Assembly (NCBI GenBank): GCA_036244855.1 | Contig: BQKZ01000092.1 | Span: 63,133 to 127,132 of the forward strand | Direction of reading: 5' to 3' | Origin: Temnopleurus reevesii | Taxonomy: Eukaryota > Echinodermata > Echinoidea > Temnopleuroida > Temnopleuridae | DNA: 64,000 bases | Shown: positions 63,201 to 64,000 of the stretch, piece after piece | How the letters are laid out: every line of letters begins with the position of its first letter | How positions within the stretch are numbered: the first letter of the stretch is position 1 | Notes under the pieces: generated by a model | Database searches by the model: none | What the model was told of the DNA's origin: nothing | Seen by the model: only the letters and a program-made list of their open reading frames with translations | Made by a program: the position numbers and the translations under genes

Positions 63201-64000
63201 TTATAGTGGATCGAGCAACCAAAGAAGTGACAACAACAACCACCACGACTACCACTAAGGTTGTGAAAGAGGTCATTGATGCAGAAAGGGAACCAGACGA
63301 AGATTTGGCACCAATCACAGTTATACCAGAACAGCCTGAAGAGAAGATTGATGTTGTTGAAGAAATCATCACCAGACCAACAGAGGATGGTGAAGTGGAA
63401 ATTATCAAGAGGAAAGTAACGACGACTACCAAGACTCAGAAAGTCACAGAGGTTGTTGAAGAAGAGTTTGAAGAAGAGGATGATGAAGAAATTTTGTCTG
63501 GTGAAGAAAGAGATCTTGGACTCCCTCATGAAAACATTCTCCTTAAGTTCATGGATTCCCTTCCTGAGCAGGTACAAATGGCAGAAGAAGTGCAAACTGT
63601 GCCAAAAGAAGAGGAAATACCTGAAGATTTAGCTGTTGTTAAAACTGAACCTGAACAGGTGGTGGAGCTACCTACTGCCGCAGTTCAAATTCCTCAAAGA
63701 GAGCAAGTCATATCTGAAGAAGTCACGCAACAATTACAACCAATTAAGGTTAAGCCATCTGAAGTTGAAGAAATACCAGCAGCAGTGAGTGAAATCCCAC
63801 AAAGAGAGGAACAAGTACAACAGCAAGTACCAGAAGAATTAAATCCAACTGAAGTCAAACCTTCTGAAGTTGAGAAAATACCAGCAGCTGTTCTTGAAAC
63901 GCCACACAAAGAAGAGAAAGTTCCTGAAGAAGTACCACAAGAATTTGCTCCTGTAGAAGTTAAGCCATCTGAAGTAGAAGAGATTCCTGCAGCAGTGAGT
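437..64000 (+). CDS. TTN: Titin/kettin-family giant sarcomeric protein, internal part (32 exons)
   Basis: A chain of 32 exons on the plus strand keeps one reading phase through every junction and encodes about 20 complete I-set Ig domains plus one partial. Between them are helical linkers, a Ser-rich repeat exon and PEVK-like repeat exons. In known relatives such proteins span from the Z-disc into the I-band of the sarcomere and act as elastic scaffolds binding actin and alpha-actinin. Absence of Fn3 and kinase domains fits the N-terminal/I-band half. Both ends lie outside the window. The symbol is family-level: orthology to vertebrate titin versus arthropod sallimus/kettin cannot be settled here. 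Three in-frame stops (24397, 51758, 55457) break the reading frame as sequenced. Confidence 0.9.
738..897. repeat. Palindromic MITE-like element
   Basis: Two imperfect arms of about 75 bp meet near 815. Each arm carries atatacaatgac (749-760, inverted at 875-886), an aaaactatt(c/t)gcac block and a gagcat...cagatagta inner block. This terminal-inverted-repeat layout without coding capacity fits a miniature DNA transposon. No target-site duplication was defined. Confidence 0.65.
1034..1070. repeat. 37-bp near-perfect palindrome
   Basis: The core 1043-1062 reads ttttttccctagggaaaaaa and is a perfect 20-bp palindrome. The flanks aatagtaac and gactatt extend it imperfectly. Its function is unknown; it may be part of the same repeat-rich block as the element at 738. 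Confidence 0.5.
1482..1567 (+). pseudogene. Truncated upstream copy of exon 2 (head only)
   Basis: This segment matches the first half of exon 2 at high identity and is preceded by the same atgt.tag acceptor. It has TAG in place of the exon's TGG codon, a one-codon deletion, and no donor, because similarity stops after the codon pair GAA CTT. Upstream intron sequence (about 1350-1481) also aligns with the intron before exon 2 (about 1584-1713). The unit is therefore a roughly 232-bp tandem duplication of intron tail plus exon head. Confidence 0.75.
1714..1871 (+). CDS. Exon 2: charged helical linker
   Basis: The acceptor is GTTTAG and the donor CAG|GTAAGT. It enters in phase 1 and leaves in phase 0. 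The peptide starts QYNKWLEDYEEQQAIDK and continues through a Lys/Glu-rich stretch to KVTPSQATYQDADQ. It looks like an alpha-helical or coiled linker after the Ig domain, with no recognised enzyme or binding motif. Partial copies of this exon lie on both sides (1482 and 2176). Confidence 0.8.
2135..2159. repeat. Dispersed 25-mer shared with 47692
   Basis: This 25-base segment differs by one base from 47692-47716, in another intron of the same gene. The shared core is catcgttcttttgagtta. It is probably a fragment of a dispersed repeat. Confidence 0.5.
2176..2259 (+). pseudogene. Tail copy of exon 2 with intact donor (possible alternative exon)
   Basis: These 84 bases match the 3' half of exon 2 with six differences, all synonymous, so the encoded peptide (VNKELEAKVLEKGG through QDADQ) is unchanged. 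The donor CAG|GTAAGT is present and the following intron also aligns with the intron after exon 2. An ambiguous base N lies immediately upstream at 2175, and no matching exon head or phase-correct acceptor is visible. It may be a genuine alternative exon damaged by assembly, or a truncated duplicate. Confidence 0.55.
2260..3272 (+). other. Intron 2 (distal part)
   Basis: The proximal half aligns with the beginning of the intron after exon 2, as expected from tandem duplication. The rest is AT-rich with no recognised element. It ends with a modest pyrimidine tract and GATAG acceptor. Confidence 0.6.
3273..3389 (+). CDS. Exon 3: helical linker module 1
   Basis: A symmetrical phase-0 exon of 39 codons. 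The upstream in-frame TAG (3270-3272) overlaps the acceptor AG, which fixes the start. The peptide includes PSLSPYLERIQQEVDYRD and ends YEPPMEWK. The S-P-x-x-E-R-(I/L)-x-x-E-V pattern recurs in exons 4 and 5. The donor is AAG|GTAGTC, which is slightly weak. Confidence 0.75.
3390..5005 (+). other. Intron 3
   Basis: AT-rich, with scattered short open frames. No repeat element or exon is recognised. Confidence 0.6.
5006..5101 (+). CDS. Exon 4: helical linker module 2
   Basis: A symmetrical phase-0 exon of 32 codons between TTTTTTCAG and CAG|GTACAT. The peptide begins TSKLSPFERRLMREVEIREQ and ends in a Gly/Pro/Arg-rich tail closing ADQ. The S-P-F-E-R-R-L core matches the motif in exon 3 and exon 5. 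It probably forms a short charged helix; the binding partner is unknown. Confidence 0.8.
5102..6053 (+). other. Intron 4
   Basis: AT-rich; no mobile element or exon recognised. Confidence 0.6.
6054..6146 (+). CDS. Exon 5: helical linker module 3
   Basis: A symmetrical phase-0 exon of 31 codons between CATTACAG and GGG|GTGTGT. The peptide is DSKASAFESRLEKEIRFRER followed by KSSQDYDATDG. The A-F-E-x-R-L-x-x-E-I core repeats the motif of exons 3 and 4, and a weaker copy (AAFEASLLNQK) opens exon 6. A second GTGTGA two bases downstream would shift the frame, so the first donor is chosen. Confidence 0.75.
6147..8774 (+). other. Intron 5
   Basis: It holds a tandem duplication with an internal minisatellite (6727-7150, separate entry) and a short (TA)n run near 7726. 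The remainder is AT-rich without recognisable exons. Confidence 0.6.
6727..7150. repeat. Tandem duplication (~200 bp units) with internal 14-bp minisatellite
   Basis: Two units (about 6727-6920 and 6921-7150) share the blocks caccccctttgtttttctta, gttgttaaatga and aactgaaccaatat. The second unit contains about four copies of a 14-bp repeat, ccatgtaggttcct, where the first has one. Confidence 0.75.
8775..9005 (+). CDS. Exon 6: acidic linker plus first half of Ig domain
   Basis: A phase-0 exon of 77 codons between CAATGCAG and TCG|GTATGT. It opens with a weak fourth copy of the helical motif (AAFEASLLNQK). An acidic Glu/Ser/Thr stretch follows. It then enters an I-set Ig: APRFLKELKNFRVGEGG, with the B strand LSCRVEGRPKPS. 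The Ig continues on exon 7. The Arg-Pro-Lys-Pro turn before the junction is typical of titin-type I-set domains. Confidence 0.85.
9006..9400 (+). other. Intron 6
   Basis: Short AT-rich intron ending TTGCCTTACAG; nothing else recognised. Confidence 0.6.
9401..9645 (+). CDS. Exon 7: second half of Ig domain and linker
   Basis: Enters in phase 0 and leaves in phase 2 (AT|GTAAGT). The peptide starts IQWFKDGYPLPRA with the C-strand Trp. The F-strand region is PEDKGAYTVFAWNQFG. The usual F-strand Cys is replaced (Y-T-V-F), so this domain lacks the canonical disulfide. The linker VDKVGHKSEEV follows and passes into exon 8. Confidence 0.88.
9966..9999 (+). pseudogene. Short fragment resembling the middle of exon 8
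   Basis: The stretch agggcaaactggcgaggtt closely matches exon 8 near 10345-10365. It corresponds to the part of exon 8 that follows the break of the larger upstream copy at 10061. It suggests at least two duplication events here. Confidence 0.5.
10061..10170 (+). pseudogene. Truncated upstream copy of exon 8 (head only)
   Basis: The same CACAG acceptor and the first ~110 bases of exon 8 are repeated 176 bp upstream. The copy stays open in frame and most differences are synonymous (e.g. CAC/CAT, CCT/CCC, CTG/CTA). Conservative or radical changes number about five. Similarity ends after GAGGTCAAAGAA with no donor, and a stop follows shortly in frame. Confidence 0.75.
10237..10450 (+). CDS. Exon 8: linker and first half of Ig domain
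   Basis: One base completes an ATG codon with exon 7; it leaves in phase 0 at AGG|GTAATG. The charged linker EYHIPERERQAGEV leads into an Ig: YKPTFKVIPSDLEVKEG, the B strand ARFNCRVTGRPPP and the C strand LTWYRNE. The domain is completed by exon 9. Confidence 0.88.
10451..11202 (+). other. Intron 8
   Basis: AT-rich. It contains a perfect 13-bp inverted repeat tctgctcattgtt (10690-10702) and aacaatgagcaga (10726-10738) with a 23-base loop. No exon is recognised. Confidence 0.6.
11203..11335 (+). CDS. Exon 9: second half of Ig domain
   Basis: Phase 0 in, phase 1 out, between CATACAG and GATC|GTAAGT. The peptide VLVNEGGEHALMIS leads to an F strand PQDGGTYTCIAKNRAGEA and a G strand FHVKLTVD. 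The D-x-G-x-Y-x-C signature is intact, so this Ig has both Cys residues. Confidence 0.88.
11336..11941 (+). other. Intron 9
   Basis: It holds one MITE-like element (11624-11859) and otherwise AT-rich sequence. Confidence 0.6.
11624..11859. mobile_element. MITE with ~40-bp terminal inverted repeats
   Basis: A 236-bp element. The left end tggatgacttcaagtacgg is repeated in inverted form at the right end as ccgtacttgaagtcaccca. The inner TIR parts share ggtgttggtgttg. The interior is more GC-rich than the surrounding intron and has no transposase. A clear target-site duplication was not found. It is consistent with a non-autonomous DNA transposon. Confidence 0.8.
11942..12107 (+). CDS. Exon 10: first half of Ig domain
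   Basis: Phase 1 in, phase 2 out (CAG|GTAGGT). The peptide KRQLVAPSFIDRVENATV leads to a B strand SVTLTCKVSGCPTP and a C strand VSWQRDQ. The B-strand Cys and C-strand Trp are present. Confidence 0.87.
12399..12516 (+). pseudogene. Decayed upstream copy of exon 11
   Basis: This copy lies 175 bp upstream of exon 11 with its own TTTTAG acceptor. It aligns over about 118 bases but has a one-base deletion after GGAAGG, a longer deletion after TTTATTG, and a premature TAA. No donor is present. It is clearly non-functional. Confidence 0.8.
12574..12707 (+). CDS. Exon 11: second half of Ig domain
   Basis: Phase 2 in, phase 1 out, between TTTCCAG and ATAT|GTAAGT. The peptide RMQMNEEGVCQLFIERV leads to an F strand TRHDSAWYTCTAHNSAGR and a G strand SCRSRVQVI. 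The F-strand Cys is present, so this Ig is canonical. Confidence 0.88.
12708..13207 (+). other. Intron 11
   Basis: AT-rich with no recognised element; ends with a T-rich tract and TTTTTAG. Confidence 0.6.
13208..13268 (+). CDS. Exon 12: short linker exon
   Basis: 61 bases, phase 1 in and phase 2 out (AAAG|GTAAGA). The peptide is YDKLIKDNEPAPIFQRRPTQ. Joining to exons 11 and 13 keeps the frame. Linker function is inferred from position. Confidence 0.7.
13269..13852 (+). other. Intron 12
   Basis: AT-rich; nothing recognised. Confidence 0.55.
13853..13876 (+). CDS. Exon 13: 24-nt microexon
   Basis: GAATGCAG acceptor and CAG|GTAACT donor enclose 24 bases encoding REEYAIYY. It enters and leaves in phase 2, so it can be included or skipped without frame change: exon 12 also joins exon 14 in frame. 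The aromatic Tyr-rich insert sits just before a polyproline segment. It is supported only by splice sites and phase. Confidence 0.5.
14090..14165. repeat. SINE fragment (tatagcgc tail family)
   Basis: An ataataatt run followed by aatttatatagcgc matches the 5' plus-strand part of the SINE at 19191 and the copy at 47006. The tRNA-like part is missing. Confidence 0.6.
15277..15438. repeat. Two-copy 84-bp tandem repeat
   Basis: Units at 15277-15360 and 15361-15438 both run from tacaaa(t)aat..gcacaacccc-like sequence through gacccaacactgat to aagtgt. Identity is about 75 percent by eye. Confidence 0.6.
15529..15581. repeat. Remnant of TGCCTCC/GGAGGCA hairpin repeat
   Basis: The block aggaggcattatgtttct followed by aggttgttc resembles the dispersed repeat seen at 29680. 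It is a decayed copy. Confidence 0.5.
16411..16649 (+). CDS. Exon 14: polyproline linker and first half of kettin-like Ig
   Basis: Phase 2 in, phase 1 out (ATTG|GTAAGA). It starts KKPPPPPEKEDIPSYV, a possible SH3- or profilin-type ligand by composition. The Ig follows: VKPEFVVPLNDNLKKKE, then AHFACRLQPAGDP and MRIEWFKNNTPL. The A-x-F-x-C-R-(L/V)-x-P-x-x-D-P layout with E-W-F-K-N is characteristic of kettin/titin Z-disc Ig repeats. Confidence 0.9.
16907..17050 (+). CDS. Exon 15: second half of kettin-like Ig
   Basis: Phase 1 in and out, between TTCTGCAG and CTTG|GTATGT. The peptide SRVQTKYEFGICSLDIKGVY leads to an F strand PEDAGTITCRATNKHGSAE and a G strand ending KLTCL. The signature matches kettin-type repeats (Y-E-F-G-x-x-x-L-x-I). 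Confidence 0.9.
17051..17471 (+). other. Intron 15
   Basis: AT-rich; no element recognised. Confidence 0.6.
17472..17559 (+). CDS. Exon 16: kettin-type inter-Ig linker
   Basis: 88 bases, phase 1 in, phase 2 out (GC|GTAAGT). The peptide AEQSLILETQLPEEMRGIEK closes with TIQFDEYLSA. A T-Q-L-P-E-x-M-x-G-I-E-K linker directly after an Ig is a hallmark of kettin/sallimus repeats. This supports placing the region near the Z-disc. Confidence 0.82.
17560..18003 (+). other. Intron 16
   Basis: AT-rich with a T-rich tract before the acceptor; nothing else recognised. Confidence 0.6.
18004..18181 (+). CDS. Exon 17: first half of Ig domain
   Basis: Phase 2 in, phase 0 out (GGG|GTAAGA). The linker GDFPDDSKFPSEEF leads to PELVTVPEPLSILEGE, a B strand ARFSCRVSGVPTP and a C strand VSWFREDL. 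The B-strand Cys and C-strand Trp are present. Confidence 0.87.
18182..18779 (+). other. Intron 17 with (GAT)n microsatellite and purine-rich tract
   Basis: A (GAT)n run occupies about 18240-18300, followed by a strongly purine-rich G/A stretch to about 18640. The long minus-strand frame across it reflects composition only. It ends TTACAG. Confidence 0.75.
18780..18966 (+). CDS. Exon 18: second half of Ig domain and Pro-rich linker
   Basis: Phase 0 in, phase 1 out (AAAG|GTAAGG). The peptide QGARMKSWFDGIHYMEI leads to VADSGVIRLVARNKLGM and a G strand FKTKLEVKP. The F-strand Cys is replaced by Leu. A Pro/Gln linker follows (PREVQPPQLKPTPK). Confidence 0.86.
19021..19105. repeat. Hairpin with 17-bp perfect core arms
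   Basis: acaagttatctttcttg at 19043-19059 is perfectly repeated in inverted orientation at 19073-19089, with a 13-base loop. Outer parts (gagacaaaggcttcac against gtgaatccttctc) extend the arms imperfectly. It may be a small palindromic mobile element. Confidence 0.65.
19191..19499 (-). mobile_element. tRNA-derived SINE
   Basis: The minus strand of 19424-19492 reads as a tRNA-like head: an A-box-like tagtgtagtggt and a B box ggttcgaatccc. The body follows with ccctggctttagcccgg (plus-strand sense) and a tatagcgc segment. It ends in an ATT-rich tail (ataataataatt on the plus strand). Partial copies lie at 14090 and 47006. Confidence 0.8.
20030..20095 (+). CDS. Exon 19: short Pro/Lys linker
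   Basis: 66 bases, phase 1 in and out, between TTATACAG and CCAC|GTAAGT. The peptide EAKVPQAKPKMYELPKTQ ends AAKP. It is a symmetrical class 1-1 exon and so could be skipped without frame change. Confidence 0.75.
20096..20809 (+). other. Intron 19
   Basis: AT-rich. The acceptor at its end (GATTCGAACAG) has a weak pyrimidine tract, but phase and continuity with exon 20 support it. Confidence 0.6.
20810..25042 (+). CDS. Exon 20: giant Ser-rich repeat exon ending in an Ig domain
   Basis: A 4,233-base exon, phase 1 in and out (GAAG|GTACAA). It opens with two ~70-aa repeats (21145-21540) containing SVHSED and a P-V/I-D-E-S motif. From about 22100 to 24200 it alternates poly-Ser tracts with copies of EPYIVEIMLEKPPILDEKL and RALP. 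From about 24760 it encodes an Ig (APIFKQRLQDVKCKQGE, VTWFQDGYEM). In this Ig both canonical Cys are absent (FNVKF; IEVQI). An in-frame TAA at 24397-24399 interrupts it, with the same frame open on both sides. Function is unknown; it is probably an intrinsically disordered spacer with many potential phosphorylation sites. Confidence 0.88.
24397..24399 (+). other. In-frame TAA inside exon 20
   Basis: The frame is open for about 1,195 codons before and 214 codons after this codon within one exon. The downstream part encodes an acidic linker and an Ig. Context is CAG TAA CTA. A single C-to-T change from CAA would create it. It could be a sequencing error, a null allele or a recoding site. Confidence 0.85.
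25043..27235 (+). other. Intron 20
   Basis: 2.2 kb of AT-rich sequence with scattered short frames. Apart from a short gata run near 27119 no element is recognised. Confidence 0.6.
27236..27372 (+). CDS. Exon 21: first half of Ig domain
   Basis: Phase 1 in, phase 0 out (AAG|GTCAGT). The peptide VQQPMYEAPGFHSAPPPL leads to a B strand PIRLSCRVSGSPAP and a C strand KVIWSK. The B-strand Cys and C-strand Trp are present. Confidence 0.87.
27446..27514. repeat. Two-copy ~35-bp tandem repeat
   Basis: Two near-identical units, each containing atgatagacaaatgatag and gcaggccatt, lie directly adjacent in intron 21. Confidence 0.75.
27839..27931 (+). pseudogene. Truncated upstream copy of exon 22 (head only)
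   Basis: This copy lies 144 bp upstream of exon 22 with the same TTTCAAACTAG acceptor. Over the first 29 codons there are eight differences. Seven are synonymous and one is ATG to ATA (Met to Ile). Similarity stops after the CCA codon with no donor. The flank ccag-aaattgat before the copy and ccag-tgattta after it suggest a tandem duplication with short homology at the junction. Confidence 0.8.
27983..28148 (+). CDS. Exon 22: second half of Ig domain
   Basis: Phase 0 in, phase 1 out (GAAG|GTAAGC). The peptide DGRLLSSVPRMKILQDE leads to PEDAGSYTIEIINTSGK and a G strand CFQVDVE. The F-strand Cys is replaced by Ile (Y-T-I). Confidence 0.87.
28149..28515 (+). other. Intron 22
   Basis: AT-rich, no element recognised; ends CAAAACAG. 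Confidence 0.6.
28516..28689 (+). CDS. Exon 23: linker and first half of Ig domain
   Basis: Phase 1 in and out (CCTC|GTGAGT). The linker AKPDDFEPQYGQQSAY leads to TLPEFRSVLTDCLVPDG, and the B strand is PVELACEVVASP. The domain continues on exon 24. Confidence 0.85.
28690..29165 (+). other. Intron 23
   Basis: AT-rich; nothing recognised. Ends CATGATAG. Confidence 0.6.
29166..29354 (+). CDS. Exon 24: second half of Ig domain
   Basis: Phase 1 in and out (CAAG|GTGAGT). The peptide PPVINWYHNKDLIKPSRY leads to an F strand IEDGGEYTCEAFNQAGR and a G strand SGILNVQ. The canonical D-G-G-E-Y-T-C is present. The exon is GC-rich relative to its introns. Confidence 0.88.
29680..29719. repeat. TGCCTCC/GGAGGCA hairpin repeat remnant
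   Basis: tgcctccgccaccgtaagg is followed by tggtgccagaggcattat, so the ends are inverted complements around cacc/ggtg. The family is dispersed, with other remnants near 14518 and 15529. I recall this sequence type from marine invertebrate genomes. Confidence 0.65.
32359..32399. repeat. Two adjacent perfect 18-bp palindromes
   Basis: atgataggtacctatcat (32359-32376) and caatcaatatattgattg (32382-32399) are both perfect palindromes separated by five bases. Their role is unknown. Confidence 0.7.
33133..33266. mobile_element. MITE-like element with ~38-bp inverted ends
   Basis: gtgatgtca at the left end is matched by tgacatcac at the right. Inside, cttgggggacaa and ttgtcccccagg pair as inverted blocks. 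The element is 134 bp and non-coding. Confidence 0.65.
33878..34090 (-). pseudogene. Possible decayed coding segment with two CxxC motifs
   Basis: Read on the minus strand, one frame gives SGKPPKRCHECTEGNHTK and a second, offset by one base, gives NLKCKKCKALFNGVDDL. That second frame continues to a TAA at 33880-33878. Together they would make a C-x2-C...C-x2-C zinc-ribbon-like layout with a single frameshift. I do not recognise the family. Overlapping open frames on the plus strand make chance possible. Confidence 0.25.
34775..35089 (+). CDS. Exon 25: complete Ig domain
   Basis: Phase 1 in and out, between TTTTCCAG and GAAG|GTATGG. One exon encodes the whole domain: FAVPPKFLKKIVNLEVSEG, B strand ARFECKVVGSPRP, C strand LQWFHEGKEI, and F-strand region ADDSGRISVTASNPAGQ. 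The F-strand Cys is replaced by Val. The exon is distinctly GC-rich compared with its neighbours. Confidence 0.9.
35094..35500 (+). repeat. Imperfect (GAT)n / (ATG)n microsatellite
   Basis: A roughly 400-bp run of tga/gat triplets with interruptions starts five bases after the exon 25 boundary. It explains long His-, Ile- or Asp-rich frames on both strands, which are not genes. Confidence 0.9.
36400..36900. repeat. Purine-rich low-complexity tract
   Basis: The plus strand is dominated by G and A (gagagaaagaaagaaca, ggaagggggaggggaggag). Long minus-strand frames here are composition artefacts. Confidence 0.7.
37146..38090 (+). repeat. Degenerate four-copy repeat including an acceptor-like segment
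   Basis: Copies begin near 37146, 37407, 37588 and 38010. Each has a variant of gaacttaaagc...ctgattccacctgaa, and three of the four (not 37407) are preceded by a T-rich tract and a variant of aaycacaa/g. Between copies 2 and 3 and before copy 4 lies the block acatggccc.aaaatgctt. Only the last copy keeps a clean acceptor and open frame. Confidence 0.6.
37331..37412. mobile_element. Small MITE with AACCCATTGACT ends
   Basis: tttaacccattgact at the left is inverted as agtcaatgggttaaa at the right; length about 82 bp. A diverged second copy lies at 45427-45508. Confidence 0.75.
38023..38156 (+). CDS. Candidate alternative terminal exon with hydrophobic tail
   Basis: A strong acceptor (pyrimidine tract then AATCACAG) is followed by a phase-1 frame that would join exon 25 (GAAG + AT). 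It encodes SDESLKLLELKASQ and then the hydrophobic LIPAWAVLCSLVLFLVWF, ending FFKQ and a TGA stop. If used, the isoform would end in a membrane-anchor-like segment. Caution: T/G-rich DNA translates to hydrophobic residues by chance, and no AATAAA is seen close downstream. Confidence 0.25.
40873..41090. mobile_element. MITE with ~75-bp terminal inverted repeats
   Basis: The left arm taaggccaccgcatactac and onwards is matched in inverted form by the right arm ending gcgcgatggccttta. Both share tttttagtt.tgcaacctta and a caaatactga block. The 218-bp element has no coding capacity. Confidence 0.8.
42636..42769. other. GC-richer segment open on both strands
   Basis: This block has higher GC than its surroundings and ends at a perfect GTAAGT. 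On the plus strand one frame (KKAPPVCARSFRCIYRPPP) follows a phase-1 acceptor CATGAG. It would leave phase 2, however, and so cannot join exon 26. The minus strand also has a long open frame. I cannot assign it; it may be an unrelated exon or a transposon fragment. Confidence 0.3.
43767..44882 (+). CDS. Exon 26: acidic and Pro-rich linker plus Ig domain
   Basis: A 1,116-base exon, phase 1 in and out (GAAG|GTATGT). The N-terminal part is acidic (MDSDTDIDLDDILPYDE) and then basic. A repeated SPSRPFRKEPSPTRRPF type segment and polyproline follow. A long Pro/Lys/Thr stretch leads to an Ig from about 44590: KPPMFLKFINHCRVKPGE, IKWFRDSQEL and an F strand CKITCKIENAAG. The B-strand Cys is absent (FEAQI). 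Confidence 0.9.
44883..45543 (+). other. Intron 26
   Basis: AT-rich, with the second AACCCATTG-type palindromic element at 45427-45508. Confidence 0.6.
45427..45508. mobile_element. Diverged copy of the AACCCATTGACT MITE
   Basis: The ends attacccgttgggtgc and cagtagtcattgggtg, together with the interior (ctgcacaaagtct, ggaaattaca), match the element at 37331-37412. Confidence 0.65.
45544..45866 (+). CDS. Exon 27: Pro-rich linker and first half of Ig domain
   Basis: Phase 1 in, phase 0 out (AAG|GTAGGA). The linker runs from DEEQRIVRETKQARF through a Pro-rich stretch (PVPPKPKPAEVQPQLRPKP). The Ig begins PPSFQSFVSSQEVNEGG, with B strand ARFECHVSGNPRP and C strand VRWYK. It is GC-richer than its flanks. 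Confidence 0.88.
45867..46575 (+). other. Intron 27
   Basis: AT-rich, with the truncated exon 28 copy at 46383-46475. Nothing else is recognised. Confidence 0.6.
46383..46475 (+). pseudogene. Truncated upstream copy of exon 28 (head only)
   Basis: This copy lies 193 bp upstream of exon 28 and shares the intron end aaattggcaacacag. Over the first 27 codons differences are few: three synonymous, plus changes such as CGT to AGT. The frame stays open until TAA just past the similarity break, and there is no donor. It is the least diverged of the head copies except perhaps that of exon 22. Confidence 0.8.
46576..46744 (+). CDS. Exon 28: second half of Ig domain
   Basis: Phase 0 in, phase 1 out (TTCC|GTAAGT). 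The peptide SGRELRQDGRITIRITEDG leads to PEDSGEYVVKATNQAGE and a G strand IAHLNVF. The F-strand Cys is replaced by Val (E-Y-V-V). Confidence 0.88.
46745..47367 (+). other. Intron 28
   Basis: It contains a partial SINE copy (47006-47115) and AT-rich sequence. Its 3' boundary is uncertain (see exon 29). Confidence 0.6.
47006..47115. repeat. SINE fragment
   Basis: aataataatagatgcaattt, then tatagcg, gcgctttgcattattatt and accctggctttcgcccgg match the body of the SINE at 19191 in the same orientation. The tRNA-like head is absent. Confidence 0.7.
47368..47562 (+). CDS. Exon 29: Gly/Gln/Thr linker
   Basis: Phase 1 in and out (CCAG|GTGAGA). The peptide RDVTDSQLRYQTGVTDSQQ leads to VGQDGMPSQPGGVHVT and further Gly/Val/Thr sequence. 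The start is uncertain. The strongest acceptor is CATACAG at 47349, but that frame meets TAA at 47364-47366. Phase-compatible AGs at 47367 (used here) and 47382 avoid the stop. The internal VTDSQ repeat argues for including the first copy. Confidence 0.6.
47563..47926 (+). other. Intron 29
   Basis: AT-rich, with the dispersed 25-mer at 47692-47716 shared with intron 2. Nothing else is recognised. Confidence 0.6.
47692..47716. repeat. Dispersed 25-mer shared with 2135
   Basis: One mismatch from the segment at 2135-2159; both lie in introns of this gene. Confidence 0.5.
47927..48574 (+). CDS. Exon 30: Thr-rich linker plus complete Ig domain
   Basis: Phase 1 in and out (AGAC|GTAAGT). It begins with Thr-rich sequence (TSRRTTTKTTTKKTVTEIV) and a Gly/Pro stretch. 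A complete Ig follows: PPQFRRLVNDVTVTESQ, B strand VQLDCIITGHPFP, C strand ITWLRDDQIV and F strand PEDTGDYTCRATNPYG. Both Cys are present. Confidence 0.9.
48575..49133 (+). other. Intron 30
   Basis: AT-rich; no element recognised. Ends TTCTTTACAG. Confidence 0.6.
49134..60098 (+). CDS. Exon 31: 11-kb PEVK-like exon with eight Ig domains
   Basis: A 10,965-base exon, phase 1 in and out (ACAG|GTAGGA), of about 3,654 codons. Ig domains lie near 49292-49578, 49645-49926, 51239-51516, 53257-53533, 54319-54597, 55388-55668, 58261-58540 and 59812-60090. Most share the E-D-(G)-x-x-x-L-V-I and (E/D)-E-T-x-Y-E-C-x-A-T-N pattern. Between them are Glu/Pro/Val/Thr-rich repeats (P-E-Y-E-V-L-V-I-P; V-T-E-T-V-T-T-V-V-E) resembling the elastic PEVK segment of titin, but more acidic and Thr-rich. 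Two in-frame stops (TAA 51758, TGA 55457) interrupt it, with the same frame open on either side. Confidence 0.9.
50690..51060 (+). repeat. Three diverged ~45-aa repeats in exon 31
   Basis: Three segments share an L-E-(R/P)-L-x-x-(I/L)-P-K core followed by P-x-x-(V/M)-(H/R/K)-E-x-(P/S)-V. Examples are LERLESIPKREAPPRMHE, VEPLQRIPKQQPPAQVRE and LEPLSKLPKPKAPVKVKE. Confidence 0.6.
51758..51760 (+). other. In-frame TAA inside exon 31
   Basis: Codon 875 of the exon. The frame is open on both sides (874 codons before, more than 1,200 after). A single G-to-T change from GAA would create it; the context is ACA AGA TAA GAA. Confidence 0.85.
52319..52725 (+). repeat. Five ~28-aa PEVK-like repeats
   Basis: Units such as PVEEIMLGPEEVLPRRQEP and PVEEITLGPEDIISKP recur five times with spacing of 27-30 codons. 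The core is V-E-E-I-x-x-G-P-E-x-(L/I)-x-P. Confidence 0.75.
53100..55970 (+). repeat. Three ~1,066-bp (355-aa) tandem units, each with one Ig
   Basis: The marker caaaagaagcaaac occurs at 53132, 54197 and 55265, giving spacings of 1,065 and 1,068 bp. Each unit encodes TEPIHVEESDLLPEDF, then an Ig (VSYGDTARLECQIMGEP), then KERPKRTEKVSVSVKPK. PEYEVLVIP and VTETVTTVVEE modules follow. Spacing stays in frame. The third unit carries TGA where units 1 and 2 have the Ig B-strand Cys codon TGT. Confidence 0.9.
55457..55459 (+). other. In-frame TGA replacing the Ig B-strand Cys codon
   Basis: The two sister repeats have TTA GAA TGT CAA; this one has TTA GAA TGA CAA. The frame continues open for more than 1,500 codons afterwards. 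A single T-to-A change explains it. Confidence 0.88.
56039..57600 (+). repeat. 65-aa (195-bp) tandem PEVK-like array
   Basis: Six nearly identical units start at 56240, 56435, 56630, 56825, 57020 and 57215 (exactly 195 bp apart). Diverged units flank them (about 56039 and 57410). Each encodes LEKDQPFAPVELTFDVP, then EYEVLVIPQEPQPEEE, a TVETVTTVVETQE segment and an IPET(R)ETTQVL end. High nucleotide identity implies recent expansion or homogenisation. Confidence 0.95.
59281..59640 (+). repeat. Three 40-aa (120-bp) tandem units
   Basis: Units at 59281, 59401 and 59521 encode EPKPIEIIFEAPQQPDITEE followed by a VSTTVTETVTEVVETRTEQ-type end. Spacing is exactly 120 bp. Confidence 0.92.
60099..63206 (+). 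other. Intron 31
   Basis: 3.1 kb of AT-rich sequence with a two-copy ~143-bp tandem repeat (62745-63028). No exon is recognised. It ends CACCTTATAG. Confidence 0.6.
62745..63028. repeat. Two-copy ~143-bp tandem repeat
   Basis: Units at about 62745-62887 and 62888-63028 share aatattt(t/c)caacag, agatgatat, ctggctgtatga, tgttgctttct and atattgaatgc.ttccaa. Confidence 0.8.
63207..64000 (+). CDS. Exon 32 (start): PEVK-like repeats, runs off the window
   Basis: Phase 1 in from TTATAG, open to the window end. It starts with Thr-rich sequence (TKEVTTTTTTTTKVVKEV) and an acidic stretch (EEEFEEEDDEEILSGEE). It then enters repeats of about 32 residues with the core VKPSEVEEIPAAVSEIPQ. At least three copies are present by the last base. 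It continues the elastic segment of exon 31. An internal CAG|GTACAA near 63571 is donor-like, but the frame stays open past it. Confidence 0.85.
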
